Origin: DATLAN01 sp035527455
GTDB taxonomy: Bacteria > Planctomycetota > Planctomycetia > Pirellulales > Thermoguttaceae
NCBI GenBank assembly: GCA_035527455.1
Contig: DATLAN010000388.1
Location: 1-30,927 of the forward strand
Length of the DNA stretch: 30,927 nucleotides
Direction of reading: 5' to 3'
A program made the translations under genes and the position numbers. Below are positions 22,902-30,927 of this stretch, piece by piece (position 1 is the stretch's first letter; every line of letters starts with the position of its first letter). The notes under the pieces are model-generated. The model made no database searches. It had not been told where the DNA came from and was given only the letters and a program-made list of their open reading frames with translations.

Positions 22902-24443
22902 ATGAATCGATTCAGCAAATGGTTGCTTTCGCACTTCCGGCGGCGCGGGTCTCTCGGCCGGTCCGTCGGCATGGTCCTCTGCGCAACGTGGATTTCGGCA
23001 CTCTCGCAGATTCTCGTCGATCCGTGTCCGGCGAGCGAACGCGTCCAGCCCAACCTCGTGTTCATCATGGCGGACGACATGGGCTACGGCGACGTCGGGG
23101 CGCTGAATCCGAACTCCAAGATCCCCACGCCGAACCTGGATCGCCTGGCGGCGGAAGGGATGACGTTCACCAACGCCCATACGCCTTCGGCCGTGTGTAC
23201 GCCGACGCGCTACGGCGTGGTCACCGGGCGGTATTGCTGGCGGAGCCGCTTGAAGAGCGGGGTGCTCAACGGATACGGAACGCCGTTGATCGAGGCGGAT
23301 CGTCCCACGGTCGCCTCGTTCTTGACGGCCTGCGGCTACACGTGCGGGGTGGTCGGGAAATGGCACCTCGGGCTGGAATTCGGGCGGACGGCCGACGGCA
23401 AGTCGTTCGATTTCGCTCAGCCGGTCCGCGGCGGGCCGAAAGAGTTGGGGTTTGAATTCTCCTACATCATTCCGGCTTCGCTCGATTTCCCGCCGTATAC
23501 TTTCATCCACAACGGCCGCTGCACGGAACTTCCCACGCTCGTTCAGCAAGCCCAGAGTTTTCCGGCCTATCTGCGTCGGGGTGAACGCTCGCCGGACCTG
23601 GTGATGGAGAATTGCCTGGACGATTTGCTGAAACAGGCCACCGCGTACATCGAACGCGAGGCGGGATCCGAAAAGCCGTTCTTCCTGTACTTCCCGCTGA
23701 CGGCCCCCCACAAGCCGGTCCTCCCCCATCCGCGCTTCCGGGGCAAGACGCAACTGGGACCGTACGGCGATTTCATCGTGCAAGTGGACTGGACCGTGGG
23801 CGAGGTCTTGAAGACCATCGACCGGAACGAAATCAAGGACAACACCTTGGTGTTCTTCACCAGCGACAACGGGTCGTTCATGTATCGCCGCGACGAACCG
23901 GACGCGGCGGACCACGTCGAAGACGAAACGGTCCAGGCCTACAGGTCCTCCAATCACACGGCCAACTACGTGTTCCGCGGCACGAAGGCGGATATCTGGG
24001 AAGGCGGGCACCGGGTTCCCTTCTTCGCCCGGTGGCCCGACCGGATCGAGCCGGGCAGTCGCTGCGAGGAGACCATCTGTTTGACCGATCTGTTCGCCAC
24101 GGCGGCCGACGTTGTGGGGGCCCGGGTTCCCGAAGGTGCCGCACCGGACAGCTTCAGCCTGTTGCCGCTCTTGGAAGGCAAGCCTCGGGAAACGGTCCGG
24201 CCGCCGGTGATCCACCATTCGATTGCCGGGATGTTCGCCATTCGAGACGGCAAATGGAAGCTGGTGCTCGGCAACGGTTCCGGAGGCCGCGAGCCGCCGC
24301 CCGGCCGCCCGTTCCAAGAACCCTACAACCTGTTCGATCTTTCCCAAGACGTTTCTGAACGGGTGAATCTGGTTGAAGAATGCCCCGACGTCGCCGCGAG
24401 GCTGGAGAAGGCGTGCGAGAGTATTCGTGCTCGGGAAAAGTAG
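22902..24443 (+). CDS. S1-family sulfatase (arylsulfatase-like)
   Basis: 513 residues. The formylglycine motif is C99-T-P-T-R103 in PSAVCTPTRYGVVTGRY; C99 would be converted by a maturase not seen in this window. Metal ligands D58-D59 are in FIMADDMGYGD, and D/N in FFTSDNGS near residue 321. K153 and H155 are in GKWHLG. An N-terminal hydrophobic stretch (about 22-38) after a basic start suggests export. Start ATG 22902 follows AAGGGA at a long spacing. Length and ending (LFDLSQDVSERVNLVEE) are typical of planctomycete sulfatases that remove sulfate esters from algal or host polysaccharides. Substrate unknown. No second sulfatase is adjacent. Confidence 0.93.
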   Translation: MNRFSKWLLSHFRRRGSLGRSVGMVLCATWISALSQILVDPCPASERVQPNLVFIMADDMGYGDVGALNPNSKIPTPNLDRLAAEGMTFTNAHTPSAVCTPTRYGVVTGRYCWRSRLKSGVLNGYGTPLIEADRPTVASFLTACGYTCGVVGKWHLGLEFGRTADGKSFDFAQPVRGGPKELGFEFSYIIPASLDFPPYTFIHNGRCTELPTLVQQAQSFPAYLRRGERSPDLVMENCLDDLLKQATAYIEREAGSEKPFFLYFPLTAPHKPVLPHPRFRGKTQLGPYGDFIVQVDWTVGEVLKTIDRNEIKDNTLVFFTSDNGSFMYRRDEPDAADHVEDETVQAYRSSNHTANYVFRGTKADIWEGGHRVPFFARWPDRIEPGSRCEETICLTDLFATAADVVGARVPEGAAPDSFSLLPLLEGKPRETVRPPVIHHSIAGMFAIRDGKWKLVLGNGSGGREPPPGRPFQEPYNLFDLSQDVSERVNLVEECPDVAARLEKACESIRAREK

Positions 24444-24450
24444 CGGGTAG

Positions 24451-24558
24451 CACCGGCGATTTTGCGAATGAGTCGAACGACATGGTAGGATCGCTTCCGC
24501 AAGATCGACGGTGCCACCCGCCACCCGCCGGAACTGCGCTGCGCTTGTTCCGGCCTAC
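24451..24558. repeat. dispersed repeat, copy 1, ending in a REP arm
   Basis: Starts CACCGGCGATTTTGCGAATG and ends with the REP arm at 24527-24558. It matches 27597-27717, with a gap of about 15 bases before the REP arm. It lies between the converging stops of the sulfatase and polyferredoxin genes. Confidence 0.8.
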
Positions 24559-24572
24559 TGCTATTGCTCCCG

Positions 24573-25937
24573 TCACCCCTGAGTTCCAGCGTCGTCGGGC
24601 ATCCAATCGTCGAACGGGTCGCCCCCGCCGTCTTCTGTTTCCGGCGCCTCTTGCTCCCCTTCGCGCGTTCGGGAATCGACGACCGCCGACGGCGATACTC
24701 CGGGCGGAAGCACCCTGATCGCGTCCATCGGCGAACAGGCCAACACGCACGCCCCGCAACCGGGACACTTCTGGGCGTGAACGATCGGATAGATCAAGCC
24801 GTCCTCCCACGACCATTCCCTCATGGTGATCGCCTCGTAAGGGCACTCCTTCACGCACCGCTCGTGGCAATCGAGATTCTGCGTCAAGCGACATCGGTTC
24901 AAGTCGACGTGCGCCAGGCCGATCGGGCGCTGGTGCTTCGCCGCCGCGTTGCCGGGGATGATCGCGCCGGAAGGACAGACCTGCGTGCAAGCACAGCAGT
25001 CTTCGCGGCAATAGTCGTTCTCGATCGACACGACCGGCGTCAGCCAGTCGCCGATCGTCTCGGACTGCCGGGCGGCGCGAATGATGCCGGCCGGGCACGC
25101 CCGCACGCAGTTGCCGCAACGCAGGCAAAGCTGCGGAAACTGCCACGGGGGCGCCGCCCCGGGCGGACGAAGCACCGACGAGAGCCGTTCCTGACCTTGC
25201 GCACGGCCGACCAGCCCGAACCGCGCCCCCACCCCGGCACATACGGCCCCCAACGCCATGGCCAACACCGAACGTCGCGGCAGCCATGGCCGGTTTCGCT
25301 CGTCGCCGTCGCCCTGTTGGGCAGACGCCATTCTCCGGCGAGAAAACACTCGCCCCGGCATGGCCGCCAGTTCCTGCGTTGCGCCCAGCGGACATAACCT
25401 TCGGCACCAGACGCCGGGCAGGGCGAACGACAGCACGAGCAGCCCGGCCAGCGCCCCGGCGGCGATGCGGCCGGCCGACGGGAGCGGATCGTGCGCCAGC
25501 CCGAAGGCCGCGCTGAACAGCACCAACGGGTCGAGCCATAAGAGAAACGGGAAACCGAAACAAGCCCCAGCCAGGGAAAGCAGCACGACGGCCTTGCCGA
25601 TCGGCGGCACCCGCCTGCATCGAGAAGCCGAGACCGGCGAAAGCCGGCCCGCGCACTCGGCCATCAATCCCACCGGACACAACCACCGACAGAACCACCG
25701 CCGCCGCACCAGCACGACGACCAGCACCGGCGCGGCGATCAGCGCGGCAACGCCGACCGACCGGGTGGCGATCGTCGCGGCCGTGGCGACGAACGGACTG
25801 GCGCCGGGCACGACCAGGACGGCTTCCGGCCACGGCAACAGCCCCAACGTCGCCACCACCGCCGCGGCCAGCGCGCAACAACGCACGAGCGTGCGCAGTG
25901 GGCGGCGGAGGGCATGGCGTCGGCGGATGCGGACCAT
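24573..25937 (-). CDS. NapH/NapG-like membrane polyferredoxin (fused)
   Basis: 454 residues. The N-terminal half has four or five membrane segments and two cytoplasmic-type CP motifs (CRWLCPVGL; CRRLCPLGA), the NapH/CcoG-like quinol-dehydrogenase pattern. A second export-like helix at about 226-246 (PRRSVLAMALGAVCAGVGA) leads into a NapG-like ferredoxin part. That part has four Cys groups: CLRCGNCVRACP, CREDCCACTQVCP, CRLTQNLDCHERCVKECP and CPGCGACVLACSP. In nitrate reduction NapG and NapH are separate proteins that pass quinol electrons to the periplasm; here they are one chain, and no nap genes are near. It follows the FAD oxidoreductase gene by 12 nt, so the two likely work together. The acceptor is inferred only. 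Confidence 0.87.
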   Translation of the reverse strand: MVRIRRRHALRRPLRTLVRCCALAAAVVATLGLLPWPEAVLVVPGASPFVATAATIATRSVGVAALIAAPVLVVVLVRRRWFCRWLCPVGLMAECAGRLSPVSASRCRRVPPIGKAVVLLSLAGACFGFPFLLWLDPLVLFSAAFGLAHDPLPSAGRIAAGALAGLLVLSFALPGVWCRRLCPLGATQELAAMPGRVFSRRRMASAQQGDGDERNRPWLPRRSVLAMALGAVCAGVGARFGLVGRAQGQERLSSVLRPPGAAPPWQFPQLCLRCGNCVRACPAGIIRAARQSETIGDWLTPVVSIENDYCREDCCACTQVCPSGAIIPGNAAAKHQRPIGLAHVDLNRCRLTQNLDCHERCVKECPYEAITMREWSWEDGLIYPIVHAQKCPGCGACVLACSPMDAIRVLPPGVSPSAVVDSRTREGEQEAPETEDGGGDPFDDWMPDDAGTQG

Positions 25938-25949
25938 CGTGTCTCGGGC

Positions 25950-27308
25950 CTATCCCAAATACGCCTCTTGTTCTCGCAGGAGCTTCTGCACCTTCGGCAC
26001 CTCGACCTCGCGGACCAGGCAGCCGTCCTGCGCGGCGACGGCCGCCGCGGCGCCGGCGGCATGACCGGTGACGAAGCAATTCGGAATCACGCGGATCAGG
26101 TCCGACATCAGCCGGTCTCCCGAAATGCAGCGTCCGGCCGCCAGCACGTTGTCGACGTCCTTGGGCACCAGCGCCCCGTAGGGGATCTGCCACTCCGGAT
26201 GGTCGCCGTTCCATGCGCCGCCGACGGCCACCACGTCGGGAAACCGTGTGCCGGCCTTCACGTCGTCGATCTTCAGCGTGTGCAAACCGGCGAGAACTCG
26301 CGTAATCCGCACGCCCACCTGCGGGGCCGTCTCCATCAGGTAGACCTGTTCGTACCCCGGCGTGGCGCGGATCTGCTGCACGTTTCTCCAAATCAACCGT
26401 CGGGCGTTCAATTCGATCTGCGTCAGTTCGCGGACGTCGAGTCCGTCGGCGTCGGGGCCGTGCATGTTGACCCAGCGGACGCCCGGGATGGGAGTCACGG
26501 CGCCCAGGTTCCTCGGCGTGCGGTCGCCGGCGGTGGCGCGATCGACCTTGTCGAGGTTGCCGATTCGGGAGACGAGGCCGATGTGGTACTTGCGGCGTTC
26601 GTGCGTGGCCCCGGCGGCCCCGAAAACGTCGCCGTCGCCGGTCGCGTCGACCACGTTCTTGGCCAGGATCGCCTGCCGTCCCGACTTGCTCTCGAACACG
26701 GCCCCGCACACCTTGTTGCCGTCCATGATCGCGTCGACGCCCCAGCAATGGAGGAACACGTCCAATTCGGCCTCCATGACCATCTCGACCATGACGTACT
26801 TCAGCGCCTCGGCGTCGACCGTGGGGTTCGTGCCCGGGCGGCGGTTGACGATCCCGCCGTCGAGCCGCTCCAACCGCCGCATCATCTCCTCGCCGATGCC
26901 TTGGCAGACCTGCTTACGGCCGGTGACGATGTGTCCGAGCACCAGCAGCACCAGCCCGCCGGTCCAGAGTCCGCCGAAATGGCCGTACCGTTCGACCAGC
27001 GTGACCTTGACTCCTGCCCGTCGGGCGGCCAGAGCGGCCACCACGCCGGCCGGCCCGCCCCCGACGACCAGCACATCGGTGGTGTGCAACAAGGGCAGTT
27101 GTCGCTGCGGCTGGATCACCTTGCCGTCGACCAGCGTGGTGGGCGGATAGTCGGTTCCCACAACCGGGACGCCCGCCGGGGCATCCTTGCGTGAAGCGAT
27201 ATCGGCCCACGCCCGGCGGGAGGTCGTCGCGGTTCCCAATCCGGCGGCAACTCCCGCGCCGCCGAGCAAACGCATCAAGTCTCTACGCGTCAGTCGTTGA
27301 GGGTCCAT
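25950..27308 (-). CDS. Tat-exported FAD-dependent oxidoreductase
   Basis: 452 residues. A twin-arginine signal is at the N-terminus (LTRRDLMRLLGGAGVAAG). Start ATG 27308 has GAGGAG upstream. The FAD Rossmann motif (DVLVVGGGPAGVVAALAARR) is followed by the glutamate-ending second strand VTLVERYGHFGG, and the later NVVDATGDGD and LAAGRCISGD match the FAD_oxidored (PF12831-like) family. The C-terminal region is complete (NCFVTGHAAGAAAAVAA). It is the first gene of a two-gene operon with the membrane polyferredoxin. Members are abundant in planctomycetes and mostly uncharacterised; carbohydrate or polyol oxidation is one guess. The reaction and electron direction cannot be told from sequence. Confidence 0.9.
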   Translation of the reverse strand: MDPQRLTRRDLMRLLGGAGVAAGLGTATTSRRAWADIASRKDAPAGVPVVGTDYPPTTLVDGKVIQPQRQLPLLHTTDVLVVGGGPAGVVAALAARRAGVKVTLVERYGHFGGLWTGGLVLLVLGHIVTGRKQVCQGIGEEMMRRLERLDGGIVNRRPGTNPTVDAEALKYVMVEMVMEAELDVFLHCWGVDAIMDGNKVCGAVFESKSGRQAILAKNVVDATGDGDVFGAAGATHERRKYHIGLVSRIGNLDKVDRATAGDRTPRNLGAVTPIPGVRWVNMHGPDADGLDVRELTQIELNARRLIWRNVQQIRATPGYEQVYLMETAPQVGVRITRVLAGLHTLKIDDVKAGTRFPDVVAVGGAWNGDHPEWQIPYGALVPKDVDNVLAAGRCISGDRLMSDLIRVIPNCFVTGHAAGAAAAVAAQDGCLVREVEVPKVQKLLREQEAYLG

Positions 27309-27492
27309 TTTCTTCTCCTCTGAAACCGTAAGTACTGGAGCCCGAAAATGGGGACTGGCTCCATCGTGACGTCGGCTTGCTGTGATATTTCGCGCCGCCG
27401 ACGGTGCCGGTCCCGTTTTTCGACTCACCGCTAACAATTCGAGATCTTACCCCGGTCCGTTCTCCACGTCAAACGCACGGGATAATTCACCG

Positions 27493-27579
27493 ATGACCGA
27501 ACGACGCATCTACGACGACGAATTTCACGCACAGTTCGCGACCTTTTCACGCTACCGGAGACGGCGGCTGTTGGATCAC
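27493..27579 (+). pseudogene. N-terminal fragment of a REP-associated tyrosine transposase (RAYT)
   Basis: 29 codons from ATG 27493 read MTERRIYDDEFHAQFATFS and RYRRRRLLDH, close to the usual start of planctomycete RAYT/IS200-like Y1 transposases (xxRRIYDDxxHVQFVTFSCYRRRxLLD). The rest, including the HUH and catalytic Tyr, is missing; the frame runs into dispersed repeat copy 2. It is a dead fragment beside REP-type palindromes of the kind such enzymes mobilise. Confidence 0.6.
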
Positions 27580-27596
27580 CTCTTGTTGCCCGGCAA

Positions 27597-27717
27597 CACC
27601 GGCGATCTTGCGAATGAGTCAAGCGATATGGCAAAATCTCTCCGCAGAATCGACAGTGCCACCCGGCGGCTTTTCCACGCCAAATGCCGGAACTGCGCTG
27701 CGCTGGTTCCGGCCTAC
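27597..27717. repeat. dispersed repeat, copy 2, ending in a REP arm
   Basis: Matches 24451-24558 (shared CACCGGCGAT, TTGCGAATGAGTC and later blocks), with extra bases before the REP arm at 27685-27717. The REP arm differs by one base from the 22817-22849 arm. Confidence 0.8.
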
Positions 27718-27851
27718 TTGACGGCTCCCAGGCGGCGGCCAGACAAGCTTGACATGGTCCACGACCTCGGCGTATGATGGGCGCTGGATGTGCGCCCGCT
27801 TCCTTTCCCGCCTGATACGACTTCCCACCTCCAGTACCAAAGGAGCACGTC

Positions 27852-30800
27852 ATGCCGAGCACGCGGCTCGTCGCGGTCATCGTTGCGATCACTCTTGCTT
27901 TCGCGTATGGGTCGGCTCCCGCAGGTCCTCCGCCCGTCGCGGTGCGGGTGCATGTGGACAGCGAAGCGGACGGGGACAAGGGTATTTACGCCATGGACGG
28001 CGACCCGGACGCTCTACCCGTCGCGGAAAGGCCCCGCCGCACCGGAACCGTCTATGCGAAAGTGACGGTCGACAGCCAGGCACTGGGCACCGAAGGCTTC
28101 CGGGCGATGGACGGCGACCGCGGCACCATCTGGCGGACCGCGTGGCAGCCCGACCGACGCCGCCATCCCCACGAAATCACGCTCGACCTGGGCGAGAGTT
28201 CCGAGATCGCCGGGTTCACCTACCAGCCTTGCGTCGGCGGCGGCAACGGCACGATCAAGGACTACGAGTTCTTCGTCAGCGACGACGAACGGAACTTCGG
28301 CTCGCCGGCGGCCAAGGGGACGTTCGAGAACAACGACGCCGAGAAGCGGGTCGAGCTGCCCGAGAAGCCGTGGGGACGCTACGTGAAGTTGCGGGCGCTA
28401 TCCGAGGTCAACGGTCAGCCTTGGGCGTCGATCGCCGAACTGCGGATACTGTCAGAAGGCGTGGAATTCAAAGCGGCGCCGCCCGATGCGCAGGAGACGG
28501 CCGCCCTGGAAGAACTGGCCCAGCGCGGGCAACGTCCGCCCGACGGGTCGTTGCAGGACGTTTTGGACCTCGCGCTGAGGACGCTGGCTTTCGTCGAGCG
28601 CCGCTCGCCGCAGGGAGGCCTGGCGGGCGAGTTGCGATCGCTGGAAAGGCAGATCGGCCAAGGCGGCGACCAGAACGCCCTGCGCGAGCGGTTGTCCCAG
28701 TTGCGGCGGCGGATCATCCTGGCCCATCCGGATCTCGACTTCCGGCAGTTGCTCGTCAACAAGCGTCCTCCGCCCGGCTACAGCCACATGTGCGACCAGT
28801 ATCTCGGCCGGCACAGTCGCCCCGGGCCGGGCCTGGTGGTGGTGGACGATTGGAAGAACAGTCCACGTCCGCGAGTCATCCTCGAGGGCAAGTTGCCGGA
28901 AGGTTCGGTCCTGCACCCCGATCTGTCTTTCGACGGGCGCCGCGTGCTCTTCTCGTTCTGCGACCACACGGTCACAGACACCAAGCAGCGGCGTTTCCTG
29001 ATCTACGAAGCGACGATCGACGGCCGGGAGGTGCGGCAGATCACCGGCACGCCGAGCGATCCGATGCACGGCTGGTGCGGCCGGCAGACCGTGTTGATCG
29101 AGGACTTCGACCCGTGCTACCTGCCCGACGGCGGCTTCGCGTTCATCACCACCCGCAGCCAGAGCTTCGGCCGATGTCACGGCGGGCGCTACGTGCCCAC
29201 GTATATGCTCTTCCGCGCCGAGTTGGACGGCAGCCGTCTCCGGCAGCTTTCCTACGGCGAGGCCAACGAGTGGGACCCCAGCGTGATGCACAACGGGCGG
29301 ATCATCTACACGCGTTGGGATTACATCAACCGGCACGACGTGCGATTCCAGAGCCTGTGGACGATTGCGCCGGACGGCACGGGCACGGCCCACTTCTACG
29401 GCAACTATTCCCCGTCGCCGTGCATGACGGCCGAGGCCCGCGCGGTTCCCGGCTCGCACCAGGTCATTTGCACGGCCACGGACCACCACGGCTACACGTC
29501 CGGGTCGGCCATCCTGGTCGATCCGCACAAGGGCCAGGACGGCCTGGAGCCGCTCTCGCGGGTCACGCCCGAGTTCCGCTTTCCCGAGGCCGGCGACCCG
29601 TACGCCGGCGGGATCGACGGGGCCAGCGTAACGCCGTGGCCGATCAACGAGGACATGTACCTGATGGCCGCCATGTACGGCCGACTGGTCGGACAGGGCA
29701 GCGTGCAGGACACCGGCGCGTACGCCATCTACCTGGTCGACAGGCTCGGCGGGCGGGAGCTGATCTATCGCGACGGCGAGATGTCGTGCTTCGCGCCGAT
29801 CCCCGTCCGGCCGCGCCTGATGCCGCCGGCGATCCCCTCGCACGTCGCCGGCCGCGAGCAAGAGGAGACCGGCACCTTCTTCGTGCAGAACGTCTACCAG
29901 AGCACGCAGCCGATCGAGCCGGGCACGATCAGGTCGCTACGGATCAACCGGATCTACGGCCAGCCGAACAACGGCAAGCCGCCGCTGAGCCTGGCCAACA
30001 ACGAGATCATCAAGAGCATCGTCGGCACGGTGCCCGTCAACGCCGACGGCTCGACGGCCTTCCGCGCGCCGGCCGGCACGCCGCTGCAGTTGCAGTTGCT
30101 CGACGAGAACGGCATGGCCGTGATGACGATGCGGACGGTGATCTACCTCCAGCCGGGCGAAACGGCGACGTGCGTGGGATGCCACGAGCCGCGCGGCGCC
30201 ACGCCCACGCTCGGGGCCATGCCCCGCAGCGTGCCGGTCTACGAGCCCGCGCCGCCGCCCGGGCCGCAATACGCCGGCGGGTTCAGCTTCCTCCGCAGCG
30301 TGCAGCCCGTGCTCGACCGCTACTGCATCGAGTGCCACGGCCTGAAGCGGAAGGACGCCAACCTCGACCTGCTGGGAACGCGGCAGGGCAGCTACAACGT
30401 GGCGCACGATTCGTTGACCGGACTGGACGGCTTCGTCAAGATCGCCTACCGCAACGGGGAAACGACATACAGCGTACCGAAGGATTACTTCGCCCACGCC
30501 GGGCGGCTGGCGGAATACCTGCGCGTGGACCATCAGGATCGCGTGAAGCTCGATCGCGAGAGTTTCCGGCAGATCGTCGATTGGCTCGATCTGAACGCGC
30601 AGTTCTACGGCGACTATTCCCACAATCGGCTCGAGGATCGAAGCATTTCCGGCGAGGGGGAAAAGGCGCTTCGCGAACAGATCGAGAAGGCGTTCGGTTC
30701 GGACCTGGCCGGGCAACCGTTGGCGGCGCTGATCAACGTGGCGATGCCCGGCGAGAGCCGGATCCTCAAGGCGCCGCTGGCGACCGGGGCCGGTGGCTGG

Positions 30801-30927
30801 GGGCAGATCACCTCCGGCGGATGGCGAAGCACCAACGACGCCGGTTATCAGCAGATGCGGCGGCTGGTCGAGGCCACGATCGTTCCGCTGGACGCCCACG
30901 ACATCGGCGGCACGTGCGGACGCGACG
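27852..30927 (+). CDS. secreted dihaem protein related to hydrazine synthase alpha subunit, partial (3' end outside window)
   Basis: The frame is open from ATG 27852 (AAGGAG 9 nt upstream) to the window end, 1025 codons. A signal peptide covers about 1-25. A discoidin/F5-8C-like domain at about 70-200 (DGDRGTIWRTAWQ; EITLDLGESSEIAGF) is preceded by a partial repeat of its own start (HVDSEADGDKGIYAMDGD at 36-53 versus VDSQALGTEGFRAMDGD). A charged helical stretch (about 205-290) leads to the HzsA-like region from about 295 (GYSHMCDQYLGRH; LHPDLSFDGRRVLFSF; EWDPSVMHNGRIIYTRWDY). Two c-type haem motifs are seen: CVGCH at 774-778 and CIECH at 825-829. Relatives occur widely in planctomycetes that do not make hydrazine, so the actual reaction is unknown. 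A periplasmic oxidoreductase is the fair inference. Confidence 0.88.
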   Translation, partial: MPSTRLVAVIVAITLAFAYGSAPAGPPPVAVRVHVDSEADGDKGIYAMDGDPDALPVAERPRRTGTVYAKVTVDSQALGTEGFRAMDGDRGTIWRTAWQPDRRRHPHEITLDLGESSEIAGFTYQPCVGGGNGTIKDYEFFVSDDERNFGSPAAKGTFENNDAEKRVELPEKPWGRYVKLRALSEVNGQPWASIAELRILSEGVEFKAAPPDAQETAALEELAQRGQRPPDGSLQDVLDLALRTLAFVERRSPQGGLAGELRSLERQIGQGGDQNALRERLSQLRRRIILAHPDLDFRQLLVNKRPPPGYSHMCDQYLGRHSRPGPGLVVVDDWKNSPRPRVILEGKLPEGSVLHPDLSFDGRRVLFSFCDHTVTDTKQRRFLIYEATIDGREVRQITGTPSDPMHGWCGRQTVLIEDFDPCYLPDGGFAFITTRSQSFGRCHGGRYVPTYMLFRAELDGSRLRQLSYGEANEWDPSVMHNGRIIYTRWDYINRHDVRFQSLWTIAPDGTGTAHFYGNYSPSPCMTAEARAVPGSHQVICTATDHHGYTSGSAILVDPHKGQDGLEPLSRVTPEFRFPEAGDPYAGGIDGASVTPWPINEDMYLMAAMYGRLVGQGSVQDTGAYAIYLVDRLGGRELIYRDGEMSCFAPIPVRPRLMPPAIPSHVAGREQEETGTFFVQNVYQSTQPIEPGTIRSLRINRIYGQPNNGKPPLSLANNEIIKSIVGTVPVNADGSTAFRAPAGTPLQLQLLDENGMAVMTMRTVIYLQPGETATCVGCHEPRGATPTLGAMPRSVPVYEPAPPPGPQYAGGFSFLRSVQPVLDRYCIECHGLKRKDANLDLLGTRQGSYNVAHDSLTGLDGFVKIAYRNGETTYSVPKDYFAHAGRLAEYLRVDHQDRVKLDRESFRQIVDWLDLNAQFYGDYSHNRLEDRSISGEGEKALREQIEKAFGSDLAGQPLAALINVAMPGESRILKAPLATGAGGWGQITSGGWRSTNDAGYQQMRRLVEATIVPLDAHDIGGTCGRD

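Larger units (their letters stand above)
27309..27851. other. intergenic region with repeat remnants
   Basis: Divergent space between the FAD oxidoreductase and the HzsA-like gene. It holds a fragment of a REP-associated transposase (27493-27579) and the second copy of a dispersed repeat ending in a REP arm (27597-27717). A GGGGACTGGCTCC-type segment is at about 27349. The AAGGAG ribosome site for the gene at 27852 is at the end. No other gene is seen. Confidence 0.6.

Noticed and set aside
21291..26748. Very long minus-strand frames across ldhA, the Tat protein, the sulfatase and the FAD gene
   Set aside because: They run through several real genes and intergenic repeats in the wrong frame; composition is that of a GC-rich shadow.
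27431..27979. Minus-strand frame across the repeat region before the HzsA-like gene
   Set aside because: Its protein-like appearance comes from the dispersed REP repeat, which gives similar strings elsewhere in the window.
27852..30927. Calling the last gene a true hydrazine synthase and the organism an anammox bacterium
   Set aside because: Only two haem motifs are visible in the window, no other anammox gene is present, and the family is widespread in non-anammox planctomycetes.
1..30927. tRNA, rRNA, CRISPR array, complete insertion sequence or replication origin
   Set aside because: I looked on both strands and saw no cloverleaf, conserved rRNA block, regular spaced repeats or intact transposase.

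Overview
The window looks like chromosomal DNA of a member of the Planctomycetota, probably Pirellulales-like. The signs are high GC, secreted proteins of a kind typical of that phylum (SHD1 module, J-like 'WLGIPPEEQP' N-terminus, PA14, PEGA, PQQ-type propellers, S1 sulfatase, Tat-exported Gfo/Idh/MocA enzyme, HzsA-like dihaem protein), and many short REP-type palindromes between genes. I see no tRNA, rRNA or CRISPR array, and no complete transposon. The organism assignment rests on protein style, not on a marker-gene tree.

Layout. Positions 1-5500 are mostly on the minus strand. They hold a partial Gfo/Idh/MocA oxidoreductase, an iron-sulfur flavoprotein-like reductase, a class IV aminotransferase that lacks its catalytic lysine, clpX, and a small SHOCT-type membrane protein. 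rpsR is the only plus-strand gene here and converges on clpX. Positions 6007-10427 hold a KDPG aldolase gene coupled by an ATGA overlap to a gene for a 1255-residue secreted protein with six NTF2-like segments and a PDZ domain. Positions 11061-16830 are on the minus strand: a large J-like/PEGA/PA14 membrane protein whose 3' end is broken by a nonsense codon and a frameshift, remnants of two other genes, a secreted TIM-barrel glycosidase-like protein, and a 5'-truncated gene.

Positions 16836-21414 carry a decayed segmental duplication. The first copy is leader repeat, intact PQQ-propeller gene, and a D-lactate dehydrogenase gene cut after 73 codons and fused to foreign sequence. The second copy is leader repeat, only the last 30 bases of the propeller gene, and an intact D-lactate dehydrogenase. 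Between the copies lie a small two-gene unit with a truncated HNH nuclease and a perfect 22-bp hairpin.

Positions 21621-27308 hold a Tat-exported TIM-barrel protein, a sulfatase, and (minus strand) a two-gene operon of a Tat-exported FAD oxidoreductase and a NapH/NapG-like membrane polyferredoxin. REP-type inverted repeats and a fragment of a REP-associated transposase are scattered here. From 27852 the window ends inside a large secreted dihaem protein related to the hydrazine synthase alpha subunit.

Together the intact genes suggest polysaccharide or sugar-acid breakdown (sulfatase, glycosidase-like proteins, KDPG aldolase), fermentation (D-lactate dehydrogenase) and periplasmic redox chemistry. 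I did not find a convincing new defence or mobile system. The most notable points are the lysine-less aminotransferase, the decayed duplication with its possibly structured leader repeat, and the polyferredoxin/FAD pair.
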